This document shows positions 25,523-33,916 of a stretch of 64,000 bases of DNA, in pieces. Every line of letters starts with the position of its first letter. Within the stretch, counting starts at the first letter, position 1. The translations under genes were made by a program, and so were the position numbers. The notes under the pieces were generated by a model. The model was not told the origin of the DNA, made no database searches, and worked only from the letters and a program-made list of their open reading frames with translations. This stretch comes from Candidatus Phosphoribacter baldrii (GTDB taxonomy: Bacteria; Actinomycetota; Actinomycetes; Actinomycetales; Dermatophilaceae): contig JADIZV010000004.1 in assembly GCA_016704565.1 (NCBI GenBank), positions 744,001 to 808,000 of the forward strand. The letters are read 5' to 3'.

Positions 25523-26737
25523 TCAGCGCTTGGCCGGATCCCAGTGCTTGAAGCCGGCCGCCGCTGCGGTCGCTTCGTCGCGGAACCAGACCTCGGCTTT
25601 TGTCCGGGCATACCAGGGCGACTTGGGCGAGTGATACAGCATCGAATCAGCGTTGCCCTTCACGTCGAACCCCACCGGCATGGAGCCATCGGGCAACGGG
25701 TCCACCGACCCCTCACCGAACGACCCCACGGCATACGACGGTGCCGCGAGGGTCGCGGCGTCGCCCCCAGCACCGGCGCTGCCGCGAGTGCCACGACCCC
25801 GCGAATCCCAGCGCGCAAAGCCAGCCGCAGCCGCCGACTCCTCATCCCGGAACCACACCTCGGCCTTCGTGCGGGCATACCAGGGCGACTCCGGCGAGTG
25901 ATACAGCATCGAGTCGGCGTTGCCCTTCACGTCGAACCCCACCGGCATGGAGCCATCGGGCAACGGGTCCACCGACCCCTCGCCGAACGACCCCACGGCA
26001 TACGACGCCGCAGCGGTCCCACCTAGCAGGCCTGCGGCCGCGGCTGCCGTTTCCGGCTTTCCGTCGAATGCCGCTTCGGGGTCGGCCATAGCCTCGGCCT
26101 CGGGGGTGCCGCCCAGTTCGATGTCGGCTTCGGCCGCCGCGTCTGAGTCAACAGCGGCCGAGCCACCCTCTGCCTCGGCGTCCAACTCGGCGGCAGAGTC
26201 ACTCTCGCCATCGACACCCGTGCCGACGAGCGGGACAGCCGCCGTTGCCGCGCTACCGGCGCCTGCGTCGACGTCCGAGACCGACAGGTCTGCATCAGTT
26301 TCGTCGCCCGCCAGGTGCACAGCTGCCTCCGGAACGTCGAGGTCCACCGCAGGGACGGCAGCCTCGACGTCAGGCAGAGCCACATCGGGCACATCCGCAT
26401 TGGGCAGATCGACGTCCGCCTCCGGCACGTCGACGTCCACGTCGAGGTCAGCCGCTGGCGCGGCAACATTGACTATGGCTGCGTCACCATCAGGTGCCTG
26501 GGCCATCTCCAGCTCTGGTGCAACTGCGCCCCCCGCCAGCGTGGCGGCGCCTGCGGCCACTCCGGCACCAGCCGCGCTGGTACCGGCCGCGCCTGAGCTG
26601 GCGGCGACGGCAGCGACCTCCTTGGTGATCGGCACCCGTCCGCGGATCTTGCGAACCATCCACCACCAGGTGAACGCGAAACCCGCCAGTGCCGACAGCA
26701 GCAGCAACACCCACGAATGCCCGGCGACCCAGGTCAT
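25523..26737 (-). CDS. ArfC-like membrane protein with two 'sunset'-type domains
   Basis: 404 residues. One transmembrane helix (about 8-27, SWVLLLLSALAGFAFTWWWM) is followed by a basic RKIRGR. A long Ala- and acid-rich region comes next, including DVDV/PEADVDLP/ADVPDVALPD repeats. Two copies of an 89-residue unit complete the protein. Each unit carries SYAVGSFGEGSVDPLPDGSM, VKGNADS, LYHSP, WYARTKAEVWF and AAGF. The N-terminus and the gene order (OmpATb-like, tiny membrane protein, then this) match the mycobacterial arfABC operon, with the C-terminal domains as the variant. The terminal domain is shared with bL17 and uL4 of this genome. ATG overlaps the stop of the small upstream gene (ATGA). 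Confidence 0.85.
   Translation of the reverse strand: MTWVAGHSWVLLLLSALAGFAFTWWWMVRKIRGRVPITKEVAAVAASSGAAGTSAAGAGVAAGAATLAGGAVAPELEMAQAPDGDAAIVNVAAPAADLDVDVDVPEADVDLPNADVPDVALPDVEAAVPAVDLDVPEAAVHLAGDETDADLSVSDVDAGAGSAATAAVPLVGTGVDGESDSAAELDAEAEGGSAAVDSDAAAEADIELGGTPEAEAMADPEAAFDGKPETAAAAAGLLGGTAAASYAVGSFGEGSVDPLPDGSMPVGFDVKGNADSMLYHSPESPWYARTKAEVWFRDEESAAAAGFARWDSRGRGTRGSAGAGGDAATLAAPSYAVGSFGEGSVDPLPDGSMPVGFDVKGNADSMLYHSPKSPWYARTKAEVWFRDEATAAAAGFKHWDPAKR
25587..26008 (-). repeat. 267-bp-period direct repeat inside the arfC-like gene
   Basis: About 155 bp at 25587-25741 recur at 25852-26008 with few differences, a period of 267 bp (89 codons). Both copies carry two 7-mers at matching places (25607/25874 and 25730/25997). 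High DNA identity suggests recent duplication or ongoing gene conversion. Confidence 0.9.
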
Positions 26738-26886
26738 GCGACACGCTCCTTGAGGTCGGCCGACAGGTCCGCGGACACCTCACGGATGGGTCGATACAGC
26801 GCTCGAACGACGAACCACGCGACAAGCGCGCCCACAACGAAGGCCAGCAGGCACCAGAGCCACAGGTGGATGACGAGCCAGGTCAT
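26734..26886 (-). CDS. Small ArfB-like membrane protein
   Basis: 50 residues: MTWLVIHLWLWCLLAFVVGA, one membrane helix to about residue 28, then the basic VVRALYRPIREVSADLSADL and KERVA. GAGGGA lies 5 nt before ATG 26886. It begins 9 nt after the OmpATb-like gene and overlaps the arfC-like start by ATGA, so the three form one translational unit. Size, topology and position match ArfB, an accessory to the ArfA channel. The shared MTW N-terminus with its downstream partner suggests a common interaction. Confidence 0.8.
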   Translation of the reverse strand: MTWLVIHLWLWCLLAFVVGALVAWFVVRALYRPIREVSADLSADLKERVA

Positions 26887-26895
26887 GTCAGTCCC

Positions 26896-28077
26896 TCACT
26901 TCACGCTGATGTCGACGCGACGGTTGAGCGCTCGGCCCTCGGCCGTGCTGTTGTCGGCCGTCGGGTCCGAGGACCCCTTCGCCGAGGTCGTGATCTTGTC
27001 AGCCGGAACCCCGGCCGCAACCAGGGCCGCCCGAACCGCTTCGGCTCGTGCCCCACTCAGCTTCTCGTTGATGGCAGCATTGCCGCTGGGATCGGCATGC
27101 CCAGTGACCAGAACGGCCGAGGGCGCTCCGCCTTTGCCCAGGCACGCGGTGATCTTGCCGGCCAGGTCCTTGATCTGAGCCTGTTGCGCTGCGGTCAAGG
27201 TGGTGACGTTGACCGCGAAGTAGAACGGGTTGGCCTTCTGGCTGTCGGCCAGCGCCGCGGGGAGACCGGCACATTCGGCGGCCACGACCGGAGCACTCAC
27301 GGTGAGCCCATTGGCCACCTTCGCACTCGGGAAAGCTGCCGCCGCTGCGGCGCCCGCCGCAGCCTTGGCAGCCTCGCTCGCCACCTGGCCGGTGAGGGTG
27401 ATCGTTCCGTTCTGGTATGCCGCGGCCGCGCCGTCCGGCAGAGCCGCGACCAGCGCGCCGAGGGTGGCGGCCGTGGGAAGCCCCGTTGCCGGCGCACTCG
27501 CCGTCACGGTGAGCTGGTCGGTGACCGTCACCCCAGGAGCCGCCGCCTTGACCGCAGCCACGAGAGCCGACCGGGTCGCCTCGTCGGGCACCGAGCCGGT
27601 GAGGACAATGCCTGCCGCGGTGCGCGAGAGCCCGAAAGGCACCACCGTGGGGACGACAACCGTCGGCGAGGCGGCGGGGGCTGCGATGGAGGGCGAGGAC
27701 GCCGGGGCCGCGATGCTCCCGCCTCCGATGTCGGCGACGCGCACTCCGTCGACTCCAGCGACGACCGATAGGGCCTTCGCGGCGTCCATTCCCGGGGGCA
27801 GGCTGATCCGACCGTCGCGGCCGTCGAACGTCACGGCTGCCCCGTCCAGTCCGGCCGCCTTGAGTGCCGCCAGAGACCTCGCGGTGAGATCGGACTCCAC
27901 ACCGCCTCGCATGACGGTGGCCCCGATGAGGCCGAAGAGAAGCGGCACAAGCAACAGCGCCGCCCACCACCACCCCCCTGGCGACCGCCAGCCACGGCGC
28001 ACCACGTCTTCATAGCCGACGACGGTGCTGGTCACGGTGCCGTTAGCACCGGCTCCAGAGGACTCGTTGTGCGACAT
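26896..28077 (-). CDS. OmpATb/ArfA-like protein (BON and OmpA domains)
   Basis: 393 residues from ATG 28077, with GGAGG 5 nt upstream. There is a cytoplasmic head of about 35 residues and one membrane helix (WWWAALLLVPLLFGLIGATV). BON-like segments follow in the outer part (GIVLTGSVPDEATRSALVAA; GTITLTGQVASEAAKAA). A C-terminal OmpA domain binds peptidoglycan (VLVTGHADPSGNAAINEKLS, RAEAVRAALVAAGVP, AEGRALNRRVDISVK). In M. tuberculosis ArfA supports ammonia release at low pH; in this organism an envelope-channel or peptidoglycan-anchor role is inferred only. It heads the arfABC-like operon. Confidence 0.88.
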   Translation of the reverse strand: MSHNESSGAGANGTVTSTVVGYEDVVRRGWRSPGGWWWAALLLVPLLFGLIGATVMRGGVESDLTARSLAALKAAGLDGAAVTFDGRDGRISLPPGMDAAKALSVVAGVDGVRVADIGGGSIAAPASSPSIAAPAASPTVVVPTVVPFGLSRTAAGIVLTGSVPDEATRSALVAAVKAAAPGVTVTDQLTVTASAPATGLPTAATLGALVAALPDGAAAAYQNGTITLTGQVASEAAKAAAGAAAAAAFPSAKVANGLTVSAPVVAAECAGLPAALADSQKANPFYFAVNVTTLTAAQQAQIKDLAGKITACLGKGGAPSAVLVTGHADPSGNAAINEKLSGARAEAVRAALVAAGVPADKITTSAKGSSDPTADNSTAEGRALNRRVDISVK

Positions 28078-28220
28078 CAAACCTCCACTGAGCAGAGTCG
28101 ACTATCACCGCCGCCGAATCCCCGGCAGACGAATCGAGACCCATCGCTCTTGCCCCACCCAGGCCCCGATTGCCTCATTGTGTTACATCGAGATACCCAC
28201 CGCCACCCCAGAACGCAACG

Positions 28221-29063
28221 TTATGAAAGCGGTGCGAACCGGGCCCCAAGGGCAGCCAACCGAGCCGCTCCCCCGTCTACTGCCGTGAGCACCCATAGGC
28301 CCTCGTCGCGCACCGCCACCGTGTGCTCCCAGTGCGCGGCCCGCGAACCGTCCGCCGTCACGACGGTCCACCCGTCGGCGAGGACGTCGGTGTCGGGCGA
28401 TCCCCAGGTCACCATCGGCTCGATCGCGCCGGTGTAACCCGATCGGACCATCGGTCCCCGGGTGCGCACCGCGTAGTTGAAGATCTGCGGGTCCTGGTGC
28501 ATCTCGGTGCCGATGGTGTGCCCGACGTAGTCCTCGACGATCCCGAGGTCACGTCCGAGCCGCTCCCCCGACGCCTCGATGCTCGCCTCGACGGCCTCGC
28601 CCACGGCATACAGGCGCTTGCCGACCTGCAGCGCCGCGATGCCGGCATACAGGGAGTCTTCGGTGGCCCGGGAGAGGGCGAGGTCCTCTGGGCGCGCGGC
28701 CTCGGGGCCGCCGACGATCACGGTCACCGCCGCGTCGCCGTGCCACCCCGCGACGATGGCGCCGCAGTCGATGGACAACAGGTCGCCGGCGCGCAGGACC
28801 CGCTCACCGGGGATGCCGTGCACCACCTGCTCGTTGACCGACGTGCAGAGGGTATGCCGGTAGCCCGGCACCTCGGGGAAGGATGGACGCCCGCCGTGGT
28901 CGCGGATGTGAGCCTCGGCCAGGCGGTCCAACTCGATAGTGGTGACGCCTTCGGCGACGGCGGCGCTGACGACCTCAAGGGTGCGGGCGACGAGCAGGCC
29001 AGCGACCCGCATGAGCAGCACCTGCTCGTCCGTTCGCCCGGGGGTCTTGCGACGAGCAGACAA
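28221..29063 (-). CDS. map: Methionine aminopeptidase, type I
   Basis: Removes the initiator Met from nascent proteins. 280 residues from a TTG start (29063), 5 nt after the adk stop. The start is chosen because KTPGRTDEQVLLMRVAGLLV aligns with the usual N-terminal helix. Metal-site segments are LSIDCGAIVAGWHGDAAVTV (two Asp), VGHTIGTEMHQDP (His) and the C-terminal Glu/His region WTVVTADGSRAAHWEHTVAV. It is part of secY-adk-map. The 143-nt gap before the arf-like operon shows no clear terminator. Confidence 0.95.
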   Translation of the reverse strand: MSARRKTPGRTDEQVLLMRVAGLLVARTLEVVSAAVAEGVTTIELDRLAEAHIRDHGGRPSFPEVPGYRHTLCTSVNEQVVHGIPGERVLRAGDLLSIDCGAIVAGWHGDAAVTVIVGGPEAARPEDLALSRATEDSLYAGIAALQVGKRLYAVGEAVEASIEASGERLGRDLGIVEDYVGHTIGTEMHQDPQIFNYAVRTRGPMVRSGYTGAIEPMVTWGSPDTDVLADGWTVVTADGSRAAHWEHTVAVRDEGLWVLTAVDGGAARLAALGARFAPLS

Positions 29064-29067
29064 CCGG

Positions 29068-29640
29068 TCAGTCCGCCAGATCTGCCAACGCGGCCACGAT
29101 GCGGGCGGTGATCTCGTCGATGTCGCCCATGCCGTCAACTTGGCGCAGCTTGCCCTGGTCGGCGTAGATCGCCGTCAAGGGGGCGGTGGCCGCGCGGTAG
29201 ATGCTCATCCGCTCGCGAATGACCTCTTCGGTGTCGTCGGCCCGACCCTGGTCGGCGGCGCGGGCCAGCAGACGGGCCACCATCGCGTCCTCATCGACGA
29301 TGAGCTCGAGGGCGCACTCCAGCGGCCGACCGCTCTCGGCGAGCAGCCCATCCAGGGTGTGCACCTGGCCGACCGTGCGAGGATAGCCGTCGAGCAGGAA
29401 GCCCGGGGCGCAGTCAGCCTCGGCGAGCCGGTCGCGCACGAGGGCGTTGGTCAGCTCGTCGGGGACGTAGCCCCCGGTCGCCATGATCGCCTCGACCTGC
29501 TTGCCCAGCTCGGTCTGGCCCTTGACGTTGGCGCGGAAGATCGCGCCCGTCGAGATCGCCGGGATGCCGAAGCGCTCGGCAATCCGCTCGGCCTGCGTGC
29601 CCTTGCCGGCCCCGGGGGGGCCCATGATGACCAACCTCAT
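29068..29640 (-). CDS. adk: Adenylate kinase
   Basis: 190 residues, the short (LID-less) bacterial form. P-loop GPPGAGKGTQAERIAERFGI, AMP-site STGAIFRANV and LLDGYPRTVGQVHTL, then LLARAADQGRADDTEEVI in place of the long zinc LID. It equilibrates ATP, ADP and AMP. ATGA overlap with secY (29637-29640) couples its translation to that of the translocon channel, a conserved arrangement. Confidence 0.98.
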   Translation of the reverse strand: MRLVIMGPPGAGKGTQAERIAERFGIPAISTGAIFRANVKGQTELGKQVEAIMATGGYVPDELTNALVRDRLAEADCAPGFLLDGYPRTVGQVHTLDGLLAESGRPLECALELIVDEDAMVARLLARAADQGRADDTEEVIRERMSIYRAATAPLTAIYADQGKLRQVDGMGDIDEITARIVAALADLAD

Positions 29641-30953
29641 CGGAGGAACCCTTCGTAGTTGCGTTGCTGCAGCTGTGCCTGGATTTGCTTCACCGTCTCC
29701 AAACCGACACCGACGATGATGAGGATCGACGTGCCGCCGAACGGGAAGTTCTGGTTGGCGTTGAACAACTTGAGGGCGATGAGCGGGATCAGCGAGATCC
29801 CCGCGAGGTAGAGGGCACCGGGGACAGTGATCCGGGTGAGGACGTAGTCGAGGTATTCGGCGGTCGGCCGACCCGCCCGGATGCCCGGGATGAAGCCGCC
29901 GTAGCGCTTCATGTTGTCGGCGACCTCGACCGGGTTGAACGTGATCGACACGTAGAAGAACGTGAAGAACAAGATGAGGGCGACATAGATCGCCATGTAG
30001 AGCCAGTGGTCGCCGCGGGTGAGGTTCGCGCTGATCCAGGTCACCCATGCCGGGGGGGCCGATCCGTCCGACGGAGTGGCGAACTGTGCCACCAGGGCCG
30101 GCAGGGCAAGCATCGAGGAGGCGAAGATCACCGGGATAACGCCGGCCATGTTGACCTTGAGCGGAATGTAGGTCGAGCTACCGCCATACATGCGTCGACC
30201 GACCTGGCGCTTGGCGTATTGCACGGGAATCCGGCGCTGGGACTGTTCGACGAAGATGACCAGGGCCATGACGAGGAAGCCGACCAGGATGACGCCGATG
30301 AAGACGTCCCACCGGCCTTCCTGCTGCTGGATGGCCCACAGTGAGGAGGGGAAGCCGGCGGCGATCGAGGTGAAGATGAGCAACGACATGCCGTTGCCGA
30401 TGCCGCGGTCGGTGATGAGCTCGCCCAGCCACATAATCAGGCCGGTGCCGGCGGTGAGGGTGAGCACCATGAGCAGGATCGTCGAGATGTTGGTGTCGAC
30501 GAGAATCTCGGTGCACTGGGCTCCGAACAGCTGACCCGGGTTGCGCGCGAAGGTGATGAGGGTGGCCGACTGCAAGATGGCTAGGCCGATGGTGAGATAC
30601 CGGCTGTATTGCGTCATCTTCGTCTGACCGGCCTGCCCCTCCTTCTTCAGCGCCTCAAACCGAGGGATGACGACGGTGAGCAGCTGGACGATGATCGTCG
30701 CCGTGATGTAAGGCATGATGCCCAACGCGAAGATCGACAGCTGGAGCAACGCGCCACCGCTGAAGAGGTTGACCAGCCCGATGAAGCCCTGCGCCGGGTC
30801 AGCCCCGGCCAGACACTGCGCCACCTTGGTATAGCTCACACCCGGCGTCGGGATCGAGGACCCCAGCCGGAAGATCGCCATGATGAGCAGCGTGAACAAC
30901 AGCTTCTTGCGCAGGTCGGGCGTGCGGAACGCACGGGCGACTGCTGTGAGCAC
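29637..30953 (-). CDS. secY: Protein translocase subunit SecY
   Basis: 438 residues, ten membrane helices, the channel of the Sec translocon. Landmarks are LRKKLLFTLLIMAIFRLGSS with the adjacent plug region, the cytoplasmic loop QSQRRIPVQYAKRQVGRRMY, and NMKRYGGFIPGIRAGRPTAE, which contacts SecA and the ribosome. It is separated from rplO by 172 nt containing a perfect 7-mer-pair hairpin, a break in the spc operon that may lower secY expression relative to ribosomal proteins. Confidence 0.98.
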   Translation of the reverse strand: MLTAVARAFRTPDLRKKLLFTLLIMAIFRLGSSIPTPGVSYTKVAQCLAGADPAQGFIGLVNLFSGGALLQLSIFALGIMPYITATIIVQLLTVVIPRFEALKKEGQAGQTKMTQYSRYLTIGLAILQSATLITFARNPGQLFGAQCTEILVDTNISTILLMVLTLTAGTGLIMWLGELITDRGIGNGMSLLIFTSIAAGFPSSLWAIQQQEGRWDVFIGVILVGFLVMALVIFVEQSQRRIPVQYAKRQVGRRMYGGSSTYIPLKVNMAGVIPVIFASSMLALPALVAQFATPSDGSAPPAWVTWISANLTRGDHWLYMAIYVALILFFTFFYVSITFNPVEVADNMKRYGGFIPGIRAGRPTAEYLDYVLTRITVPGALYLAGISLIPLIALKLFNANQNFPFGGTSILIIVGVGLETVKQIQAQLQQRNYEGFLR

Positions 30954-31088
30954 TGGGTCCTCCTCGGTGCCTCGCGCGGAGCGCGATGGTCGTCGGTGCG
31001 TTCGTCTCGCAAGATAACACCCCGGGCCTGGTTTGCCCTGGTCCCGGGGTGCCTCTCACTCGACTTTGTCGCACCTTTGGTGCGCGGC

Positions 31089-31112
31089 CGGCATACCGGA
31101 TCTGGTATGCCG
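31089..31112 (-). terminator. 7-mer-pair hairpin between rplO and secY
   Basis: CGGCATACC (31089-31097) pairs perfectly with GGTATGCCG (31104-31112) around a 6-nt loop. The whole 24-bp element is a near-palindrome starting 14 nt after the rplO stop. It may reduce read-through into secY. Confidence 0.6.
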
Positions 31113-31125
31113 TGCGCCGCCGCGG

Positions 31126-31620
31126 TCAGGCTAGGGAGACGCTCCCGCCCGCGGCCTCGATCTTCTCCTTGGCAGACGTGGAGAAGGCGTCAGCCGTGAC
31201 GTTCACCGTGACGGAAATCTCGCCGGACCCGAGAACCTTCACCGGGTAGCCGTCACGGACGGCGCCCTTGGCGATGAGGTCGGCCACGGTGATGTCGCCG
31301 CCCTCGGGATAGAGCGCACTGATCCGGTCGAGGTTGACGACCTGGTAGACCGTGCGGAACGGGTTCTTGAAGCCACGCAGCTTGGGCATCCGCATGTGCA
31401 TCGGCATCTGCCCGCCCTCGAAGGCCTCAGAGACCTGGTAGCGGGCCTTGGTGCCCTTGGTCCCGCGACCAGCGGTCTTTCCCTTGGAGCCCTCGCCACG
31501 ACCCACACGGGTCTTGGGAGTCTTGGCGCCAGGGGCCGGACGCAGGTGGTGGACTTTGAGGGTCGTGCCCGACTGGGCGCTGGACGCCGAGTCGGACGCG
31601 CTCACTGTGCTCTTGGCCAT
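31126..31620 (-). CDS. rplO: 50S ribosomal protein L15 (uL15)
   Basis: 164 residues, with L15 core LKVHHLRPAPGAKTPKTRVG, GRGEGSKGKTAGRGTKGTKA and GGQMPMHMRMPKLRGFKNPF. A Ser/Ala-rich N-terminal extension of about 20 residues (STVSASDSASSAQSGTT) precedes it. It follows rpmD by 2 nt, and is the last gene before the hairpin preceding secY. Confidence 0.97.
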   Translation of the reverse strand: MAKSTVSASDSASSAQSGTTLKVHHLRPAPGAKTPKTRVGRGEGSKGKTAGRGTKGTKARYQVSEAFEGGQMPMHMRMPKLRGFKNPFRTVYQVVNLDRISALYPEGGDITVADLIAKGAVRDGYPVKVLGSGEISVTVNVTADAFSTSAKEKIEAAGGSVSLA

Positions 31621-31622
31621 GA

Positions 31623-31805
31623 TCAGTCAACCTCCTCGACGGCCACGAGGTGCGTGACCGCGCGGACCATGCCCCGGATCTCGGGACGGTCCTCCTTGAC
31701 GACGGTGTCGCCGATCCGCTTGAGGCCCAGCGAGCGCAGGGTCTCACGAGCGAACCGCTTCTGTCCGACGTGACCCTTGGTCTGGGTCACCTTCAGGCGT
31801 GCCAT
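31623..31805 (-). CDS. rpmD: 50S ribosomal protein L30 (uL30)
   Basis: 60 residues: MARLKVTQTKGHVGQKRFAR, then LRSLGLKRIGDTVVKEDRPE and IRGMVRAVTHLVAVEEVD. It is the usual small L30. ATG 31805 shares a base with the rpsE stop (TGATG), giving tight coupling. An in-frame GTG sits one codon upstream, but ATG is the natural start. Confidence 0.97.
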   Translation of the reverse strand: MARLKVTQTKGHVGQKRFARETLRSLGLKRIGDTVVKEDRPEIRGMVRAVTHLVAVEEVD

Positions 31806-32497
31806 CACGCACCGACCTTGTCTGCCTTGGCGGCGGCCGTCTTGGCGGCGGCAGCGGCCTGGGCGCGCAGCATTGCGGCGGGAGCGACGTCTTCGACGGC
31901 CTTGCCACGGCGGGCAGCGACCGACTCGGGGCGCTCAAGCTGACGCAGCGCCGCGACCGTCGCGTGGACGATGTTGATGGCGTTGGACGAGCCGAGGCTC
32001 TTGGAGAGCACGTCGTGGATTCCGGCGCAATCCAGGACCGCACGCACCGGGCCACCGGCGATGACACCGGTACCGGGAGCGGCCGGACGCAGCAGGACGA
32101 CGCCAGCGGCGGCCTCACCCTGCACCGGGTGCGGGATGGTGCCCTGGTTGCGGGGGACCTTGAAGAAGGCCTTCTTGGCCTCCTCGACACCCTTGGCGAT
32201 CGCCGCAGGCACCTCCTTGGCCTTGCCGTAGCCCACGCCCACGGTGCCGTCACCGTCACCGACGACGACGAGTGCCGTGAAGCTGAAGCGACGGCCACCC
32301 TTGACGACCTTGGCGACGCGGTTGATCGTCACGACACGCTCGAGGTACTGGCTCTTCTCCTGCTCACGCGAGTCGCGACGGCCGTCGCGGCCGTCCCGGC
32401 CACCGCGGCCGCGACGCTCGCCGCGCTCGCCGCCGAACTCGCCGCCGGCAGCGGGGCCCGCACCGGTTCCGGTGCCTCGACGCTGGGGTCCGGGCAT
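31805..32497 (-). CDS. rpsE: 30S ribosomal protein S5 (uS5)
   Basis: 230 residues, longer than the usual 165-200. The core (about 47-205) has YLERVVTINRVAKVVKGGRR, FSFTALVVVGDGDGTVGVGY and GIHDVLSKSLGSSNAINIVH, covering the helicase and decoding-fidelity surface. The N-terminus is Gly/Arg-rich (GGERGERRGRGGRDGRDGRR), and the C-terminus is an Ala/Lys tail (AQAAAAAKTAAAKADKVGA). Both extensions are probably disordered. Confidence 0.97.
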   Translation of the reverse strand: MPGPQRRGTGTGAGPAAGGEFGGERGERRGRGGRDGRDGRRDSREQEKSQYLERVVTINRVAKVVKGGRRFSFTALVVVGDGDGTVGVGYGKAKEVPAAIAKGVEEAKKAFFKVPRNQGTIPHPVQGEAAAGVVLLRPAAPGTGVIAGGPVRAVLDCAGIHDVLSKSLGSSNAINIVHATVAALRQLERPESVAARRGKAVEDVAPAAMLRAQAAAAAKTAAAKADKVGA

Positions 32498-32540
32498 CAG
32501 TGGTTCCTCATCTCAGTCAGTCCGTTCGGGGTCACGATGC

Positions 32541-32915
32541 TCACAGTGAGAGCCCTCCCTCGCGCGCACCGTCGGCGATCGCCGCGATCCGGCCGTGGTA
32601 CTTGTTGCCGCCACGGTCGAAGACGACGGCCTCGACGCCGGCTGCCTTGGCCCGCTCGGCGAGCAACTCGCCGACCTTCTTGGCCTTGGCGGTCTTGTCT
32701 CCGTCGAAAGAGCGCAGGTCGCCTTCCATCGTCGAGGCACACGCGAGGGTCTTGCCCTCGGTGTCGTCGACGACCTGGGCGAACAGGTGCCGGGTCGAGC
32801 GGGACACGACCAGACGGGGACGCTCGGGCGTGCCCGAGATCTTCTTGCGGCCGCGCACCTGGCGGCGGATCCGTGCGGCGGCCTTGCTCTTGCCGCGCTT
32901 GATGATCATTGCCAT
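32541..32915 (-). CDS. rplR: 50S ribosomal protein L18 (uL18)
   Basis: 124 residues. The basic N-terminus KRGKSKAAARIRRQVRGRKK is followed by GTPERPRLVVSRSTRHLFAQ, VVDDTEGKTLACASTMEGDL and the C-terminal DRGGNKYHGRIAAIADGARE. It binds 5S rRNA. It lies 43 nt before rpsE and 3 nt after rplF in the spc operon. Confidence 0.98.
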   Translation of the reverse strand: MAMIIKRGKSKAAARIRRQVRGRKKISGTPERPRLVVSRSTRHLFAQVVDDTEGKTLACASTMEGDLRSFDGDKTAKAKKVGELLAERAKAAGVEAVVFDRGGNKYHGRIAAIADGAREGGLSL

Positions 32916-32918
32916 GGC

Positions 32919-33461
32919 TTACTTCTTCCCGGCCTTTCCGACCTTGCGACGGATCTGCTCGCCCGCGTAGCGAATGCCCTTGGCCTTGTAGGGGTCAGGC
33001 TTGCGCAGCTTGCGGATGTTGGCGGCGACCTCGCCGACCTGCTGCTTGTCGATCCCCTGGACCGAGAAGCGGGTGGGGGCTTCGACGACGAAGGTGATGC
33101 CCGACGGCGGTTCGACGGTGATCGGGTGGCTGTAGCCGAGGGCGAACTCGAGGTTCTCACCCTTGGCCTGCACCCGGTAACCGGTGCCGACGATCTCCAT
33201 CTTCTTCTCGTAGCCCGCGGTGACACCCTGGACCATGTTGGCGATCAGGGTGCGGGTGAGCCCGTGCAGCGAACGCGACATGCGCTCGTCGTCCGGGCGG
33301 GTGACCTCGATGGCCCCGCTGTCGCCCTTGGCGACGGCGATGGGCTCGGCAACGACGAGACCGAGCTGACCCTTGGGGCCCTTGACCGTGACGGCCTGGC
33401 CTTCGATGGCGATGTCGACCCCGGCAGGGACGGTGACGGGGAGGCGTCCGATACGTGACAT
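32919..33461 (-). CDS. rplF: 50S ribosomal protein L6 (uL6)
   Basis: 180 residues, two L6 domains: SRIGRLPVTVPAGVDIAIEG and VKGPKGQLGLVVAEPIAVA in the first; YEKKMEIVGTGYRVQAKGEN, LGYSHPITVEPPSGITFVVE and RKPDPYKAKGIRYAGEQIRR in the second. It supports the sarcin-ricin loop region. It lies 12 nt after rpsH. Confidence 0.98.
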   Translation of the reverse strand: MSRIGRLPVTVPAGVDIAIEGQAVTVKGPKGQLGLVVAEPIAVAKGDSGAIEVTRPDDERMSRSLHGLTRTLIANMVQGVTAGYEKKMEIVGTGYRVQAKGENLEFALGYSHPITVEPPSGITFVVEAPTRFSVQGIDKQQVGEVAANIRKLRKPDPYKAKGIRYAGEQIRRKVGKAGKK

Positions 33462-33473
33462 GACTAGCTCCCC

Positions 33474-33872
33474 TTACCAGACGTAGGCGAGGACTTCCCC
33501 GCCGACGCCCTTCTCGTGAGCCTGCTTGTCGGTCAACAAGCCGGTCGAGGTGGAAATGATCGCCACACCGAGACCGCCGAGCACGCGCGGCAGGTTGGTC
33601 GACTTGGCGTAGACCCGCAGACCGGGCTTGCTCACCCGGCGCACGCCAGCGATCGAGCGCTCGCGGTTGGGGCCGTACTTGAGCGTCACGGTCAGCGTCT
33701 TGCCGACCTCGGCGTCGCTCACGGCCCAGCTCGCGATGTAGCCCTCACGCTTGAGGATCTCGGCGATGTTGGCCTTGAGCTTGGAATACGGCATCGCGAC
33801 GGTGTCGTGGTGTGCCGAGTTGGCGTTGCGCACACGCGTGAGCATGTCCGCAATCGGGTCGGTCATCGTCAT
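33474..33872 (-). CDS. rpsH: 30S ribosomal protein S8 (uS8)
   Basis: 132 residues: TMTDPIADMLTRVRNANSAH, YSKLKANIAEILKREGYIAS, then RVSKPGLRVYAKSTNLPRVL and GLGVAIISTSTGLLTDKQAH. It binds helix 21 of 16S rRNA. ATG 33872 is used; MTDP two codons later is an alternative. A 175-nt gap with a 7-mer pair separates it from rpsN, unusually wide for this operon. Confidence 0.97.
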   Translation of the reverse strand: MTMTDPIADMLTRVRNANSAHHDTVAMPYSKLKANIAEILKREGYIASWAVSDAEVGKTLTVTLKYGPNRERSIAGVRRVSKPGLRVYAKSTNLPRVLGGLGVAIISTSTGLLTDKQAHEKGVGGEVLAYVW

Positions 33873-33916
33873 CGGGCTTCGGGCCCTTCCTCACCGGGGT
33901 TTCGTTCCCGGCCGAG

